Source: Ascarosepion bandense (lineage: Eukaryota; Mollusca; Cephalopoda; Sepiida; Sepiidae). Taken from it: DNA of 64,000 nt. The notes beneath the pieces were generated by a model, which ran no database searches, had not been told where the DNA came from, and saw only the letters and a program-made list of their open reading frames with translations. Every line of letters begins with the position of its first letter. Position 1 is the stretch's first letter. The stretch is taken from NCBI GenBank assembly GCA_037127315.1, contig JBBBDQ010000915.1, positions 79,501 to 143,500 of the forward strand, in the 5' to 3' direction. A program made the translations under genes and the position numbers. This document shows positions 10,738-22,269 of this stretch, one piece after another.

Positions 10738-12255
10738 CATTTTTTTTATAATCGTGTTGCCCCAAGCAAGGCATTTTACTGCCATTGTTGTGCAGGGGAT
10801 TACATAGGAGGAATGTTATGAGGAGTGAGAGGTTGCAGGGGGTGTCAGGAAAAGAGTAGGAGAAGGAATAGAAGACTGATGAGAGTGGGGTGGACGAAGA
10901 AAAAAGCATGAGAGAGAGGATGTAACTTAGTGAGACAAGAGATGTCTGTTGACTTTACATTTAAAATCTTGGAGATTGTAACTGTCGGGAAAGCAAGTAT
11001 GCGGAAGCGAATTCCACAGGCAAGCGAGAAAAGAAGCTGATGAAGTAGAATGTGCGTTTCCAATTTATTGGTTCACAGTAAAAGTGTGGGATCTATTTGA
11101 TAATCTTGTGGCTCAATGAAATTCATATATAGGGAGTACCAGTGATCTAAGTTCATCGGAGCATAAGCCATGAAAGTATTTGTAGAAGAGACACAGGGAT
11201 GCCACACTGCGTCGGTGAGAAAGCAACTGTATCCTAGCTACCAAGTTGGGATCGATCACATTCACATTCCGATGGATTCGGCTGAGGAGACCTAAGTGGA
11301 TAGCAGGAGCACCCGACCAGATATGGCAGGAATATTCCATGCACGGGTGGATGGTAGACTTGTATATGTGCAGGATTGTTTCGGACGGGAAAAACTTCCT
11401 GGCCCTACACAGAGAACCGACTCTCTTAGCTGCTGATTTAGCTATGGATTCTATATAGTTATTCCACTTGAGGTCTGATGTGAAAGTTAATCCGAGGAGA
11501 CGCAATGTTTTACTTTCAGGGAGAGAAGCCTGATCCATGCTAATGGGCGGGAGGAACGATTGTCTGGGGTGGTTATTAGATAACAGTTTCGTTTTGGAAG
11601 CATTAAAATTTACGAGCCATTTCTTACCCCAGTCCACCATGGATTAAATGTCCTTTTCAAGCTCGGCAGCGAGGTTTGCCATTTCAGCCTCGGTAGTTTT
11701 TTGATCGAGACGAGACTAATCCGTAGTATCGTCAGCATATATGCCCACTTGGGATCTTATTACATTAGGGAAGATCGTTAATATAGATAAGGAAAAGCGT
11801 AGGACCTAGAACAGAGCCTTGATGGACATCCGAATTCATGTGATAGTATTGGGAGGCTTGTCAGTTCAATACTACCCTCATTATATGATTTAAAAGTTCA
11901 GTTAGCCCTGCAGCTTTCAGAAAAAGCCCGCATGCCAGACTCTGTCAAACACTTTCGAGATATCAGAGGCAATAGCTCGGGCTTCGCCGTTTTTGTCGAG
12001 GGCCTGGTGTATATACTCCGTGGTGGTCGTGAGCATATCAGCAGTAGACCAGGTGAAGAGAAAGCCATACTGTTTGTCAGAGAAGAGTCTGTGGGCTGTG
12101 AGATGTTGTACCACCTCTGCGCTGATAATGGTTTCGAACACCTTGTCAAAGATCCGGAGGAGGCTGATAGGGCGATAATTAGCAGAGTCAGTGTGTTCTC
12201 CAATATTTTATATATTGGAACCACGGAATAGAATTGCCAGCAGGCAGGTTTTGCT
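10738..12255 (-). mobile_element. Jockey/CR1-like LINE copy J1, 5'-truncated
   Basis: This minus-strand copy runs from RT palm motifs to the 3' end. It has a block reading TAHRLFSDKQYGF and TEYIHQALDKNGEARAIASD (about 11917-12141). A YADDTT catalytic box is intact but followed by a stop (about 11720). A 175-codon frame (11113-11640) begins VDWGKKWLVNFNASKTK and includes ILHIYKSTIHPCMEYSCHIW and LLSHRRSVASL. These are typical of apurinic-endonuclease LINEs of the Jockey/CR1 type. The 3' end carries GCCTTGCTTGGGG and T/A-rich sequence. Stops and frameshifts make it a dead copy. Confidence 0.85.
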
Positions 12256-12535
12256 TATAAGATTTTTTTAATTTCCTACACATCTTGTGAATTGAATTGA
12301 GATGAAAATAGAGGCTGTTTTTCTGGTACAATTTCAGTTTTCTTCTTGTTAAATATGGTAGAAATTGAAATACAAATACATATAGGTTACTGATATTCTA
12401 CAAGCCTTACATTCAGATTTGGCTTAAATTATCAGTTGTACTAAGCCAATGAAGGCTATGTGATAATAATGCAATAATTCACCTCTGAACCAATGATTTT
12501 ACAAAGCCCATGTTTTTATAAAAGATAAAATCACA
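12255..12535. other. Spacer between two LINE copies
   Basis: AT-rich sequence with no match to either LINE. It separates the truncated 5' end of J1 from the truncated 3' end of J2. Confidence 0.5.
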
Positions 12536-15105
12536 TATGTGTAAGATAGATTTAGACGAGAAAAATTTCTTAGCCCTACAAAGGGAACCAACCTTCCAAA
12601 CAGCACATTTAGCTATGGGTTTAATGTAATCATTCCACATGAGGTCAGCTGATAGATTTAGACCTAGGAGGCACAAAGTTTTGCTTTCAGGAAGACTAGC
12701 CTGATCCATTCTGATGTGGGGTAGAAACGGTTGTCTATGGTGGTCAAATGATGGCAGCTTCGTTTTGGAAGCATTTAAATTTACGAGCTATTTCTTACCC
12801 CAGTCCAAAACAGATTGGCGGTCCTTTTCTAGATCAGCAGCAAAATTTGCTTTTTCAGCATCGGCAGATTTCTTATCGAGGCGATAGTAAATTTTTATGT
12901 CGTCAGCATAAATGCATACTTGGGATCTGATTACACCAGGAAGATCGTTGATGAAAATCAGAAAAAGCGTAGGACCTAGAACAGAGCCTTGAGGGACACT
13001 CGCGTTCTTTGACAGTATCTAGAAGCATGCCAATTCAATACTACCTTCATTACGCGATTTGAAAGAAAAGACTGGATTAGATCAAACAATCGTCCAGATA
13101 TACAATAGTTATGTAGCTTGCGTAGAAGGCCAGCATACTAGACTCTCTCAAAAGCTTTAATGATATCTAATGCAATAGCTCTATCTTCGCCGTTATTATG
13201 GAGAGTATGATATATATACTCAGTGATGGTCGTGAACATATCAGCAGTAGACTTTATGAAGCGGAAAACATATTGTTTATCAGAGAAGAGGCCATGGGCT
13301 GTGAAATGTTTAACCAATTCAGCATTAAATTCAGCCTCGATCACTTTGCCAAAAATCAGTAGGAGACTGATAGGGCGATAATTGGAAGGGTCTGGAGTTT
13401 CTCCAGCGTTCTTAAATACAAGAACCACAGAGGAGAACTTCCAGCAGGCGGAGAAGCAAGAAACAGAGAGGCAGTAGTTGTAGAATTTGGAGAGGACAGA
13501 GGAGAAGTCAGGGACGCATTGCTTCAGGACACTGATTGGGATTCTGTCACCTCCAGACCTCTTATAGGGGTCAAGTTTTGAAATTATGTTTGAGGCTAGC
13601 GAAGGAGTAATGTGAACATCATTAAATTGAGCATCAGTTCTAGGTGGGAAGTCGAGTACGGATAACCCAGACAAATCAATTGTCAAGTTGGTGCGGAATC
13701 TGCGAGCAAAGCATTCAACCTTATCCGCTGAAGATATGAAAACTTCAAATTCATTGATTAAAGGTGTCATTGAGAGCTTGCAGTTATTTAACACATTTTT
13801 TAAAAATCTCAGACGCATAGTCCTCAACAGGAAGACTAAAAACTTCGTTCCAAGTGACGACACACAGAAAATCGAGGAACGATTCCCAGTCTGCTCTTTG
13901 TTAGCAGTAAGATTTTCTGCTGCTCTGAGGTTCCTGTTAGGAGGGGATGTGAAAGGAGATATTAACGGAGTCCACAGTATGAACAGAGTTTTTAATAGGA
14001 CAAAGCTGCATAACATGGCAAGAGTCAGGGATAGAAGTGAAACAGAGATCTAGTAGCGAGTCAGTTCCATTAGTGTTATTAGAGAAACACGTGGGGAAAT
14101 CCACTACTTACGTAAGGGATTGAGTAATTGAAAAGTTCATGGTATGGACACTAGCAAGATCTGTGACAGAGTTTTCCAGCCACTTGGCATGGTGGGCACT
14201 GAAGTCTCCAAACACAACTATATGAGTAAATGGATGAGAGGAAATGGCCTTATCTATATTTTTAGAGATACTATCAAGTACGAAACAGTCAGAAGATGAA
14301 AGGGAGCGGTAGATAAAAAAGATAGCTTAGTAGAGAGCGACGGAGACACATGTAAAAATGATCAGGAGATTACAGAGAAATCACCCTAGCTAGAGAGAGA
14401 TGTTCGCTGATATAAATACCAATTCCATGCATATGGACATTGGAGTCCTTCCTAAAGAGGGGAAGGTAACTGAGGATATAGAAATCAGAAGAAGGAATAG
14501 AAGGGTCAAGATTAGTTTCACGGAGAGCTAAGATGTTAAGTGAGTTTATTTTAATGAAGGATTCAAAGCTGCAAAATTTGGTACGGATACCACGGACGTT
14601 CGCGAAAGAGCTGTTAATTGGTTTAGGTGATTTAAGATTAGCTGGTTTAGTTTTACTTTTTAAATTGAATGTTGTCATAATTAATGATATTTTTCGGTAA
14701 GGAGAGGCCTAGAGTAGTAGTAGTAACAGTCGGTTGTCAAGTGCAACATGTTTAGGCCTCAGGGTTGCCACAGTAAGGACTTGCAGGGTCACCCATCCAT
14801 GCGCGACATAGCTCTACAATATACCCCGATAATATTCAATAGTTGATCAGAGCAGCCTCTCAAGACGCTACGTAAGAGTTCGGGCTCCTAATTACCAGTC
14901 GGAAGCAGCAACCAGGAAACTGCCAACCCGATACCCTCAGAATGAATAGACGTCGCCACCATCTACACACATTGAAAAAGCTTACAACAGCACTATTATC
15001 AAGACCTAAGGAGACGAGAAAAACCGGGAACCCCTTCTTAAACAGGAAAGAAGGCATGAATCTCTACTGTTCAAAAGAAGAGGAAGGAGTATGAACCGGG
15101 CGATA
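12535..15105 (-). mobile_element. Jockey/CR1-like LINE copy J2, endonuclease plus RT
   Basis: This is the most complete LINE in the window. The endonuclease domain begins in the frame at 14370-14678 (SSFANVRGIRTKFCSFESF, ILALRETNLDPS) and continues with IVVFGDFSAHHAKW (about 14170-14222), the GDFN/SAHH motif of AP-type endonucleases. RT follows in 13138-14016: NYRPISLLLIFGKVIE, LFSDKQYVF, RAIALDIIKAFERV. An intact YADD box lies near 12910, then MDQASLPESKTL and DLMWNDYIKPIAK. The 3' end is missing beyond ILHIC. The 14700-15105 part is probably 5' leader or ORF1 remains. Frameshifts break it throughout. Confidence 0.85.
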
Positions 15106-15109
15106 GTAT

Positions 15110-16095
15110 TGTCAATTTACTCCAATTTAAGAAAAAGTAATAAATAAATGAATATAAAAGCTAAAAAAATCAGTAAATTATAACAGTTAAAGTCATGATG
15201 TCTTTTTAAATTTAAAAGCTGCAGAAAATAAAATTCACTTAAGAAAAATAACCAATCAGGCTTACCAGAGACGAAATCGACTGCCATCAAAATATTCACC
15301 GAGTTGAGTGAAACATTACATTCAGCATGGTAAAATCCATTTCACTTTTCATTCAGTTCTTATTCAGTTGGCCTCTAGCTTCTTTGACCACAGAGAGAGA
15401 GAGAGAGAGAAAATGAGAGAGGGGGTGAAGAGAGGATCGGTGTCAGAAAGTCGAAAAATTTAATAAATCAAGTTCCTCTAAGGAAAATTAAAACCTGCCT
15501 TTCCTGTCCTAATCTAACTCTTTTGGAAACCTTTCATCAAAGTAATGATTAAAATCTAAACTTGCACAGTTCTATAGTCATTAAGTGACAAATATTTGTG
15601 ACATATTAATCAAAGAAAATAAATGTTAACTGATACGCTTACCGGTCATTGCTACTGAAATTATTTGTTAACATACTGGGTATCTTAAGAATGTGAGACA
15701 GTACAAAGTACCTTCGTTAAATTGCAGTGGATGCAAGGCTAAGCAAGATAAGCAAGAAGGCTAGCCTTATAGTTTCGGGTACTTTGGCGTGACTCATATT
15801 AGTTTCCACCACGATTCAGCACTAAGATTATTGACGTGTCAGCATTAACCGACTTTCAGAAATTGGTGCGCACTATTACGCTAAATCGTAGGCATTTGAA
15901 CAAAAGGAAAAGTGAAACTTGCTTAAAATGGCAACTTTAATGACTGTTTTTATGCTTTTCATAAACACAGTTGGATGAATAGAATTAAAGTATTTTAGCA
16001 TTGGGAAATGAAACATAAACACGATATCGATATTTATATTATCATATTGTTAATTTCTAATTTATTATAAATTGAATAAATGTGTGCACATATAG
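15110..16095. other. AT-rich intergenic DNA
   Basis: A short (GA)n run lies at 15392-15412. No gene is recognised. Confidence 0.5.
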
Positions 16096-16099
16096 TAGC

Positions 16100-16535
16100 T
16101 CTCAGTCAGTTAATTGTCATACGTGATACACGTTTGGGTGATCATGTCTCAAAAGAGACATGACTGACTGAGCAGAAAATTTTTACATAATTTTATAGAT
16201 TTTCCCGCACTAGATTGTCATTACATTCTGCGGTAGACTGGTTACCAACCAAGGATATAGAACCCAATCTGTCTTGCTATTTGATCCATAGCTGTACGTA
16301 GGAATATTTCCTCGCAGTAGGTTGCTATTACTTTCTGCGGTAAACTGGTTGATAACCAAGGCTATAGAACTCAATCAGTCCTGCTATTTAACCCATAGCT
16401 AGAGGGAGAAGAGACAGATTCATACCTTCCTCAAGTTATTTGCGCGTAAATGAATGCAACGAATTCAACTGGAATTCGCACTCTGCTTTCCGATTTCTTG
16501 TTCTGAGTCTATATCCATTGCATCACAACGCCCCA
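16100..16535 (-). mobile_element. SINE-A copy 4 with an internal tandem duplication
   Basis: The tail and CATGTCTC..GAGACATG palindrome are on the left, the tRNA-like head (GAATTCGCACTCTGC, ATTGCATCACAAC) on the right. The middle part, from TTTTCCCGCA/TTTCCTCGCA through GGTTACCAACCAAGG to GATCCATAGCTG, occurs twice (about 16200-16293 and 16306-16393). The copy is therefore longer than its relatives. Confidence 0.8.
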
Positions 16536-16539
16536 TCGA

Positions 16540-17570
16540 CCAGTGGCTTTACGCGAAGAAAATGTGATTGGCGTACAACGTTCAAATTCTAGTCCATTGT
16601 GTTCACTTTCTTACAGACACCTCTCGAAAGGTATGAATCTATTTAACTACACGACTGGGATCTTTTACCTTAGATTGCAACTAGTTTAGAAGGAGAATTT
16701 GAAATTCAAAACCATTTGAGTGGACTAGGATCAATGAAGACGGAATGAATAATTATATCTCAATGAGATAATCTGAAAAAATTTAAATATTATGTTGAAA
16801 CAAAAATGTATCAATTCACAACTATGTAAAAGCTACAAAATAGTTGTTCTTTAAATCGGTGGATATGGAGTTGGTATAATATAATAGATGCCGATAAGAT
16901 GAGTTTGAATGCTTGTTGGATTCATTAACTTCACTTACGATCAAATACCTTTGCAAATTGTATGAATCCATCGCCTCTTTTCAACTATTGGTTAAATAAT
17001 GCCTTGAAAATAATTGTTATTTTCCAACAAAATCGTTGATGCAATATTCCTTTGCAATAAAAAATAACAAGTATTCTTACAAAAAAAGCATGTTTCAACT
17101 ATTAATAACCTACAAAGGGTTCTTAAGCTGTAAACCGACAAATCAATTTTCCCAAAAATGTCCGTCGTTTTTATTATTAACGTTATAAATTTCATCTTCT
17201 CAGTATGACACCTACACATGAAATTGTATTAATAATCGTATCACATAATTATTGAAAAATCAACTACAGAATTTTGCCGTTCAATGAAAGCAGACTGTAG
17301 AAATCTTTCCAATTTATTTTATTAAGAGAAGATGAATTGGTTTAAGAAGAGGCGGTGTCGTTTGCATACCGGTAAATATGTCAAGCTGTTTTTTTATCGA
17401 TCATGAAAAAAAGGAATACGAGCCTGGAATTAGATCTTTTACGGTTGATAAGTAATACTCTTGGAAAAACTTTCAATTCATAATTAAACAGGTTTGATTT
17501 TGGCATTTAGTTTTTGTCAAGAATGTAAAGTATCAGTACTGTCTAAGTAGGTTGAAATGAACCCTACATT
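16540..17570. other. AT-rich intergenic DNA
   Basis: No gene or repeat is recognised; the open frame at 16992-17219 is not protein-like. Confidence 0.5.
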
Positions 17571-17577
17571 ATTTAGA

Positions 17578-17832
17578 AATTCAGTCAGTTAAGGGTCATA
17601 CGTGATACACAGTAGGGGGGGATCATGTCTTGAAAGAGACATTACTGATTGGGCAGTATATTTTCCTGTAATAGGTTGCTTTCTAGAGAACTCAATCTGT
17701 TCTATTTTATTTAGAGCTGGAGGAGAAGCGACTGATTTTGTTCCTTTCTCTGGGTTATTTGCGCGTAAGTGAATGCAACGAATTCAACTGGAATTTGAAC
17801 TCGGCTCTTCCATTCCCATTGCACTACAAAGC
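17578..17832 (-). mobile_element. SINE-A copy 5, internally deleted
   Basis: The tail and palindrome are present. The middle of the body (GGTTGCC..AAGG) is shortened, as TTGCTTTCTAGAGAAC. The head side keeps GAATTCAACTGGAATTTGAAC and CATTGCACTACAAAG. Confidence 0.8.
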
Positions 17833-17934
17833 ATATTCACAAATATTTCCGGCTATTAACCATATTCGCTAATGATGCTAAGATTTATACCATTTGTTTC
17901 TGTTATCAGAAGTTCTTTTTTTAAATAATTAACA

Positions 17935-18200
17935 CAATACAAGAACTAAGACCCATTGAAATTAGATGGTTGCTAGGCCTTTAGAGGGGAGGCAGTTGTG
18001 CATATTATGATGTTATAAATGATAGATAACGGTGAAAATTCGACTTGAAGAGGTTAATATTAAAGCGATCGGGAAAGCATTCTCTTGGGAGTCCGTTCCA
18101 TTGTCAAACGGTTCTGTGGAAGAAACTGTTTGAGTGGCACTTCCACCTCACAAATGAAATATGAAGAGCATGATGAGTTCAAGGTCTGACGGGATCTAGC
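17935..18200 (-). mobile_element. LINE 3'-end fragment J6
   Basis: On the minus strand, joined frames read NSFFHRTV, QWNGLPREC, FPDRFNINLF and KSNFHRYLSF. That is the C-terminal RT-tail pattern (RLWNSLP..CFPD..NL..FKS...R.L) also seen at 19950-20080 and 50150-50260. Only the last part of the element is present. Confidence 0.65.
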
Positions 18201-18204
18201 ATGA

Positions 18205-18615
18205 AGGTCTGAACTGTTGTAACCAACGATTGTAGTTCACTCGAAAAATTGTTATTAGATTAGTAGTAGAATATGGAGAAGCTAGTAATGTTTCACCTCA
18301 TAAAAAGTGGATTTCAGATGGAAAGGAATTTATCACCCCCAAGGCCAAGCAAATTTGCTTTTTTCTGGAAAGTGAGGATTGGACAGCGACTTTCAAAATA
18401 TGGCAATGATTATCTTCCGTATTTCTTGAAGAATTTGTTTGTTTTTTTTTCGAAAATGACTTACACTGAGAAATTTGAATTACTATAAGTTTCTATGAAG
18501 ATTTAGTGATCTATACAAAATGCCTAAACGAAATTTAATGTCGACGACAAACTTTGTTCCGGGATGCGATCTCAACTCGTTATCTATGCTGATAACACAA
18601 CTGTTAATTCCTGTA
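18205..18615. other. Intergenic DNA
   Basis: No recognised content. Confidence 0.4.
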
Positions 18616-18624
18616 AAATTTAAT

Positions 18625-18988
18625 GTTTTCGTTGTGGTGTAGTGAATATCAGTTGTGCAATGCATATCGGATTTGCATTGTGGTGCAGTGGATATCAGCT
18701 CATGAAGAGAAATCGGAGAGGCGATATCAAATTCCAATTGAATTCCTTGCATTCACTTACACTCAAATAACCGAGGGAAAGGTATTAATCTGTCGTTTAT
18801 CTCTCCAGTTATGGGTTAAATAGGAGAACAAATTGGATTCTATATCGCTGGTTGTCAACGAGGCTGCAGCATAAAGTAATGGCAACCTTCTAAGGGAAAA
18901 TCGTCATCCCAGCTAGTCATATATCGTTCGAAACGTGATCACCCAAGCGCGTATTATACATGGCATTTAAGCGACTGACTATTTTAAT
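18625..18988 (+). mobile_element. SINE-A copy 6 with a duplicated tRNA-like head
   Basis: Plus orientation. The head motif GTTGTGGTGTAGTGAATATCAG (18631-18652) is repeated as ATTGTGGTGCAGTGGATATCAG (18676-18697), so box A occurs twice. The body follows in family order (CATTCACTTACACTC, TATTAATCTGTC, TATGGGTTAAATAGGAG, GGTTGTCAACGAGGC) and ends with GCGACTGACT. Head duplication could affect Pol III start choice if the copy were ever active. Confidence 0.85.
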
Positions 18989-19254
18989 ATTAAGTCTTAT
19001 TGTTCCCTAATGTACAAAGTTACATAAACAATAATTCTACGTATGAGATTTTTAGTCTCGTATTTTAGTTCGGCCTCGTCACGATATTTAATTACATGTA
19101 CATATGAGGATGAGAGAATTAATTTGAGTTTAAAAGCGGGGAATTGGCCGGCTTTTTTCATTGAGATTATCCTATTGATAATGTGGTCCATAAATTCTCT
19201 TATCAGATTAGCATTTTTAACGATAAAAACATTCGTTAGCAGAAAATCATAAGT

Positions 19255-20255
19255 AGGTATGTACGCCAATGACACCACATTTTACTCTCGCCTTGATCAA
19301 AAATCTGGTGTAGGCGACAAAGCTAATCTTGCAGCCGAGCTTGGAAAGGACCTCCAATCCGGAGTGAACTGGGGTAAGAAATGACTCGTAAATTTTAATG
19401 CTTCTAAAACGAAGCTACTATCAATTAACCATCATAGACAACCGCACCTACCTCCCATTATCATGGACCAGGCTTGCCTCCCAGAGAGTAAAACACTGCG
19501 CCTCCATGGTCTCACACTTTCAGCGGACCTCAAGTGGAATGACTATATCGAATCCATTGCTCAATCCGCTGCTAGGAAAGTCGGTTCTCTGTGCAGGACC
19601 CGGAGATTTTTTTCCGTCTGAATCTATCCTGCACATTTATAAATCTACCATCCGCCCGTGCATTGAATACTGTTGCCATATCTGGTCGGGTGTCCCTGCT
19701 ATTCTCCTTGGGCTTCTCGACAAGGTACAGCGGAGGGTCTGTAATGTGATCGATACTGACTTTGCAGACCGCCTGCAGTCTCTCTCTCACCGGCGCGACG
19801 TGGCTTCCCTGTGTATCTTCTATAAATACTTCTATGGCTTCTGCTCCGATGAACTTAGATCACTGGTGCCCACTAGGTTCGAATTTGCACGAGATACTAG
19901 ATTAGCAACTAGATTCCACCCTTTTACAATGAAACCGATAAAATGCAACCGCAACTTCTACTCCAACAGTTTCTTTTCTCGTACTTCCCGACTGTGGAAT
20001 TCCCTTCCACATGATTGCTTCCCCGACGGCTACAATCTCCAGGAGTTTAAAAGTAAGGTCAACAGACAACTCCTAACACAATAACTCACTTCCATTCTTT
20101 CAAACACTCTTCCCATCCTCCCAACTACCTATCACCCCCCTTCTGACATTTCCTATATCAAACCACTCTTTCTATTTACCTTCCCCTATGTAGACCCAAG
20201 CGCAATAGTGGCAGTGGAATGCCTTGCTTGGGGTGAAACGATTAAAAAATATTAC
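19255..20255 (+). mobile_element. Jockey/CR1-like LINE copy J3, 3' half
   Basis: The copy starts at the RT catalytic box, which reads YANDTT instead of YADD (about 19260), then SRLDQKSGVGDKANLAAELG and NFNASKTK. From 19398 a 228-codon frame carries ESILHIYKSTIRPCIEYCCH, LSHRRDVASLCIFYKYFYGF and RLWNSLPHDCFPDGYNL, ending at TAA 20082. The 3' UTR has ATGCCTTGCTTGGGGTGAA followed by an A-rich end near 20255. The missing aspartate and an upstream stop make it inactive. Confidence 0.85.
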
Positions 20256-20259
20256 TGTT

Positions 20260-20882
20260 AATGTATCTGTAAATTGTCATGGACGTAGATACACTGTGTA
20301 GTGTGTCTTGGACAGAAATAGCCTCGCAGTGCCCATTCTCATTTCGGGTACGATCACAGAAGAAAACTTACCTAGATATATATCACCTAGCTGTTGTACG
20401 TCGTATAGACTTATTCCATCTTAGCTTGTGCCATTCTCATGAAAGTCATACGCTTAACGCTGCAATGTTACAGGGTAACATAAGATGTCACAATTTAATT
20501 CATTTCAATAACAGTAGAATACGAGTAATTTGGCTTGGACTTCAGTGAATCTGATGAAATAGTTGAAGCGTTTTCTTCGTTTTCAGCAAAATTTGTTTCT
20601 AATTGCTATTAGTAAAATTGTCTATTTATTTCCATAAATGTAAAAATTCTGGTGAAAAAATAATATATTCGATATTTCCCTTACAAATTAGTTTACGATT
20701 TGGATGTAATTTAATCTAATCTAATTTAAAATTTAATTTCATCCATGTTTTGCATTAAACATGAGGTACGTATTTAGAATCAGATATTTTAGTTGGCCAA
20801 TTATTGAAAACATTGGAAATCTGAAAACATACACGTTTGTCTTAAAAGACTGTCAAATTTATTTGTAGAATTCACACATGCC

Positions 20883-20932
<50 letters not shown>

Positions 20933-21730
20933 AAGATAGATAGAGAGAGAAAGAGTGTTAATTGTAATAATGCTTAGTGTCATAACTGTTGTCATTTCAG
21001 TAGTTTACTAGTAGAAAGGCCTTTTAGGCAAGAGGTGTTTTGTCATAAAGTACTCGATATCAATATAGAGATAAAATGTTAATAGAATTATTATGGAGAA
21101 GTTTTTCACTTAGGTGAGCAGTATTTTTCAGTCAAGCAGATTTCGAATTTCGTGAAGACATTATTATGATAAACGCTGGCCACCAAAGTAAACAAACGTG
21201 TTCCCATTCTCTCCTTGAATGAAAAATAGCTTTAAAGAAATTCTTAAAAGAAAATGACTTTTATGTATTATTCTTTTGTATTACTATATTATATTATTAA
21301 TTAATGTTATATTTTTTTAATATAGATTAATAGATTTTGATATAATTGGATATTATGAATTATATATATTATCTATTTAATACTCTCATCATTGTTTACT
21401 TACTTTATCTGTAGATATTAACGATATAAATGAAACTTATATATTTATTTGGTACTTACTGATACATTATTTTACAATATTTTACAATATTTAAATGCAT
21501 TTTATAAGCTGAATCTCAATTTAACACAAATTATTTTTTGATCTTAAAAAAGACGCGTTCCTATGTCTAACGCATATTTTCTAATGTTGAATGTCTAAGC
21601 TTTAACGGTTTTACGATAGAAAAAACAATACGATACAATTCCTTTACTATATTTTTCTTAAAAAATTGCGGTTAAATTTTCGGAAATGCTAACTATTCTC
21701 GATTAGCTTAATGAATAAATAACTGAATAT
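20260..21730. other. AT-rich intergenic DNA with (TA)n(GA)n
   Basis: A (TA)n(GA)n compound microsatellite lies at about 20883-20955. The 89-codon frame at 20279-20548 shows no domain I recognise. Confidence 0.5.
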
Positions 21731-21731
21731 A

Positions 21732-22066
21732 CAAGGTTGTTATCGCCGGGTGTCATAGTGGGGATAAGCTCCCACTATCTATAAAATGCTCCTTTGCCAT
21801 GCTTGTTCAAATAACGACTCATAACTAAGTTCATCCCCTGGCGTGCGCATCGCGGAACTACTTTTACAAGCAGGAGAAGGGGTGAAAATCGGGTCACTAG
21901 CGCCTCATAACCAGTTGCTTCGGGCAGGTGGAGCTCGTCAGCCTGCGAAGGCAGTTCACCTAGGGGAAGGAAAACCCTCATTTCAAGCTTCCACTGCTTT
22001 GCTACCATATCCAGTCATGGAAAAAGGCTTCAGGAGTAAACCTCGAGGTAAAATCTGGAGTCGGAG
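21732..22066 (+). repeat. GC-richer repeat joined to a SINE-B
   Basis: This block is much richer in G and C than its surroundings. It contains CGCCGGGTGTCATAG, GGCGTGCGCATCGCGG, GGGCAGGTGGAGCTCGTC and GGGGAAGGAAAACCCTC, and runs straight into the SINE-B head at 22068. A 76-codon frame on plus (21843-22073) and a 77-codon frame on minus both stay open, which is common in GC-rich repeats and not proof of coding. I think it is a dispersed repeat. Confidence 0.55.
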
Positions 22067-22067
22067 T

Positions 22068-22211
22068 TCCTAAGGTCCATAGCTCAGAGGTAGAATCTCC
22101 AACTGACGCCAATTCGGTCAGGTTTAAATCCTAGATAAAAAGCAGTCGGATGTGTAACCATCTAACCATACTGATGAGCTGTGATACAGCGAAACAGATC
22201 TGTCTGCGGAT

Positions 22212-22264
<53 letters not shown>
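22068..22264 (+). mobile_element. SINE-B copy 3 with a (TA)n tail
   Basis: Plus-strand tRNA-like head: TAGCTCAGAGGTAGA (box A) and GGTTTAAATCC (box B), about 35 nt apart. The body has ACTGATGAGCTGTGATACAGC and ends in GCGGATGACTATATATATA, passing into a (TA)n tract to 22264. The minus copies at 585 and 862 match it through the body and tail, so the TA tract probably grew from the element's own 3' end. Confidence 0.8.

Positions 22265-22269
<5 letters not shown>

Noticed and set aside
11246..11458. Plus-strand frames of 60-121 codons across 11.2-14.1 kb
   Set aside because: They are antisense to the minus-strand LINE ORFs J1 and J2.
21843..22073. 76-codon plus frame and 77-codon minus frame across the same GC-rich block
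   Set aside because: Both strands stay open because of base composition, and the block joins directly to a SINE.
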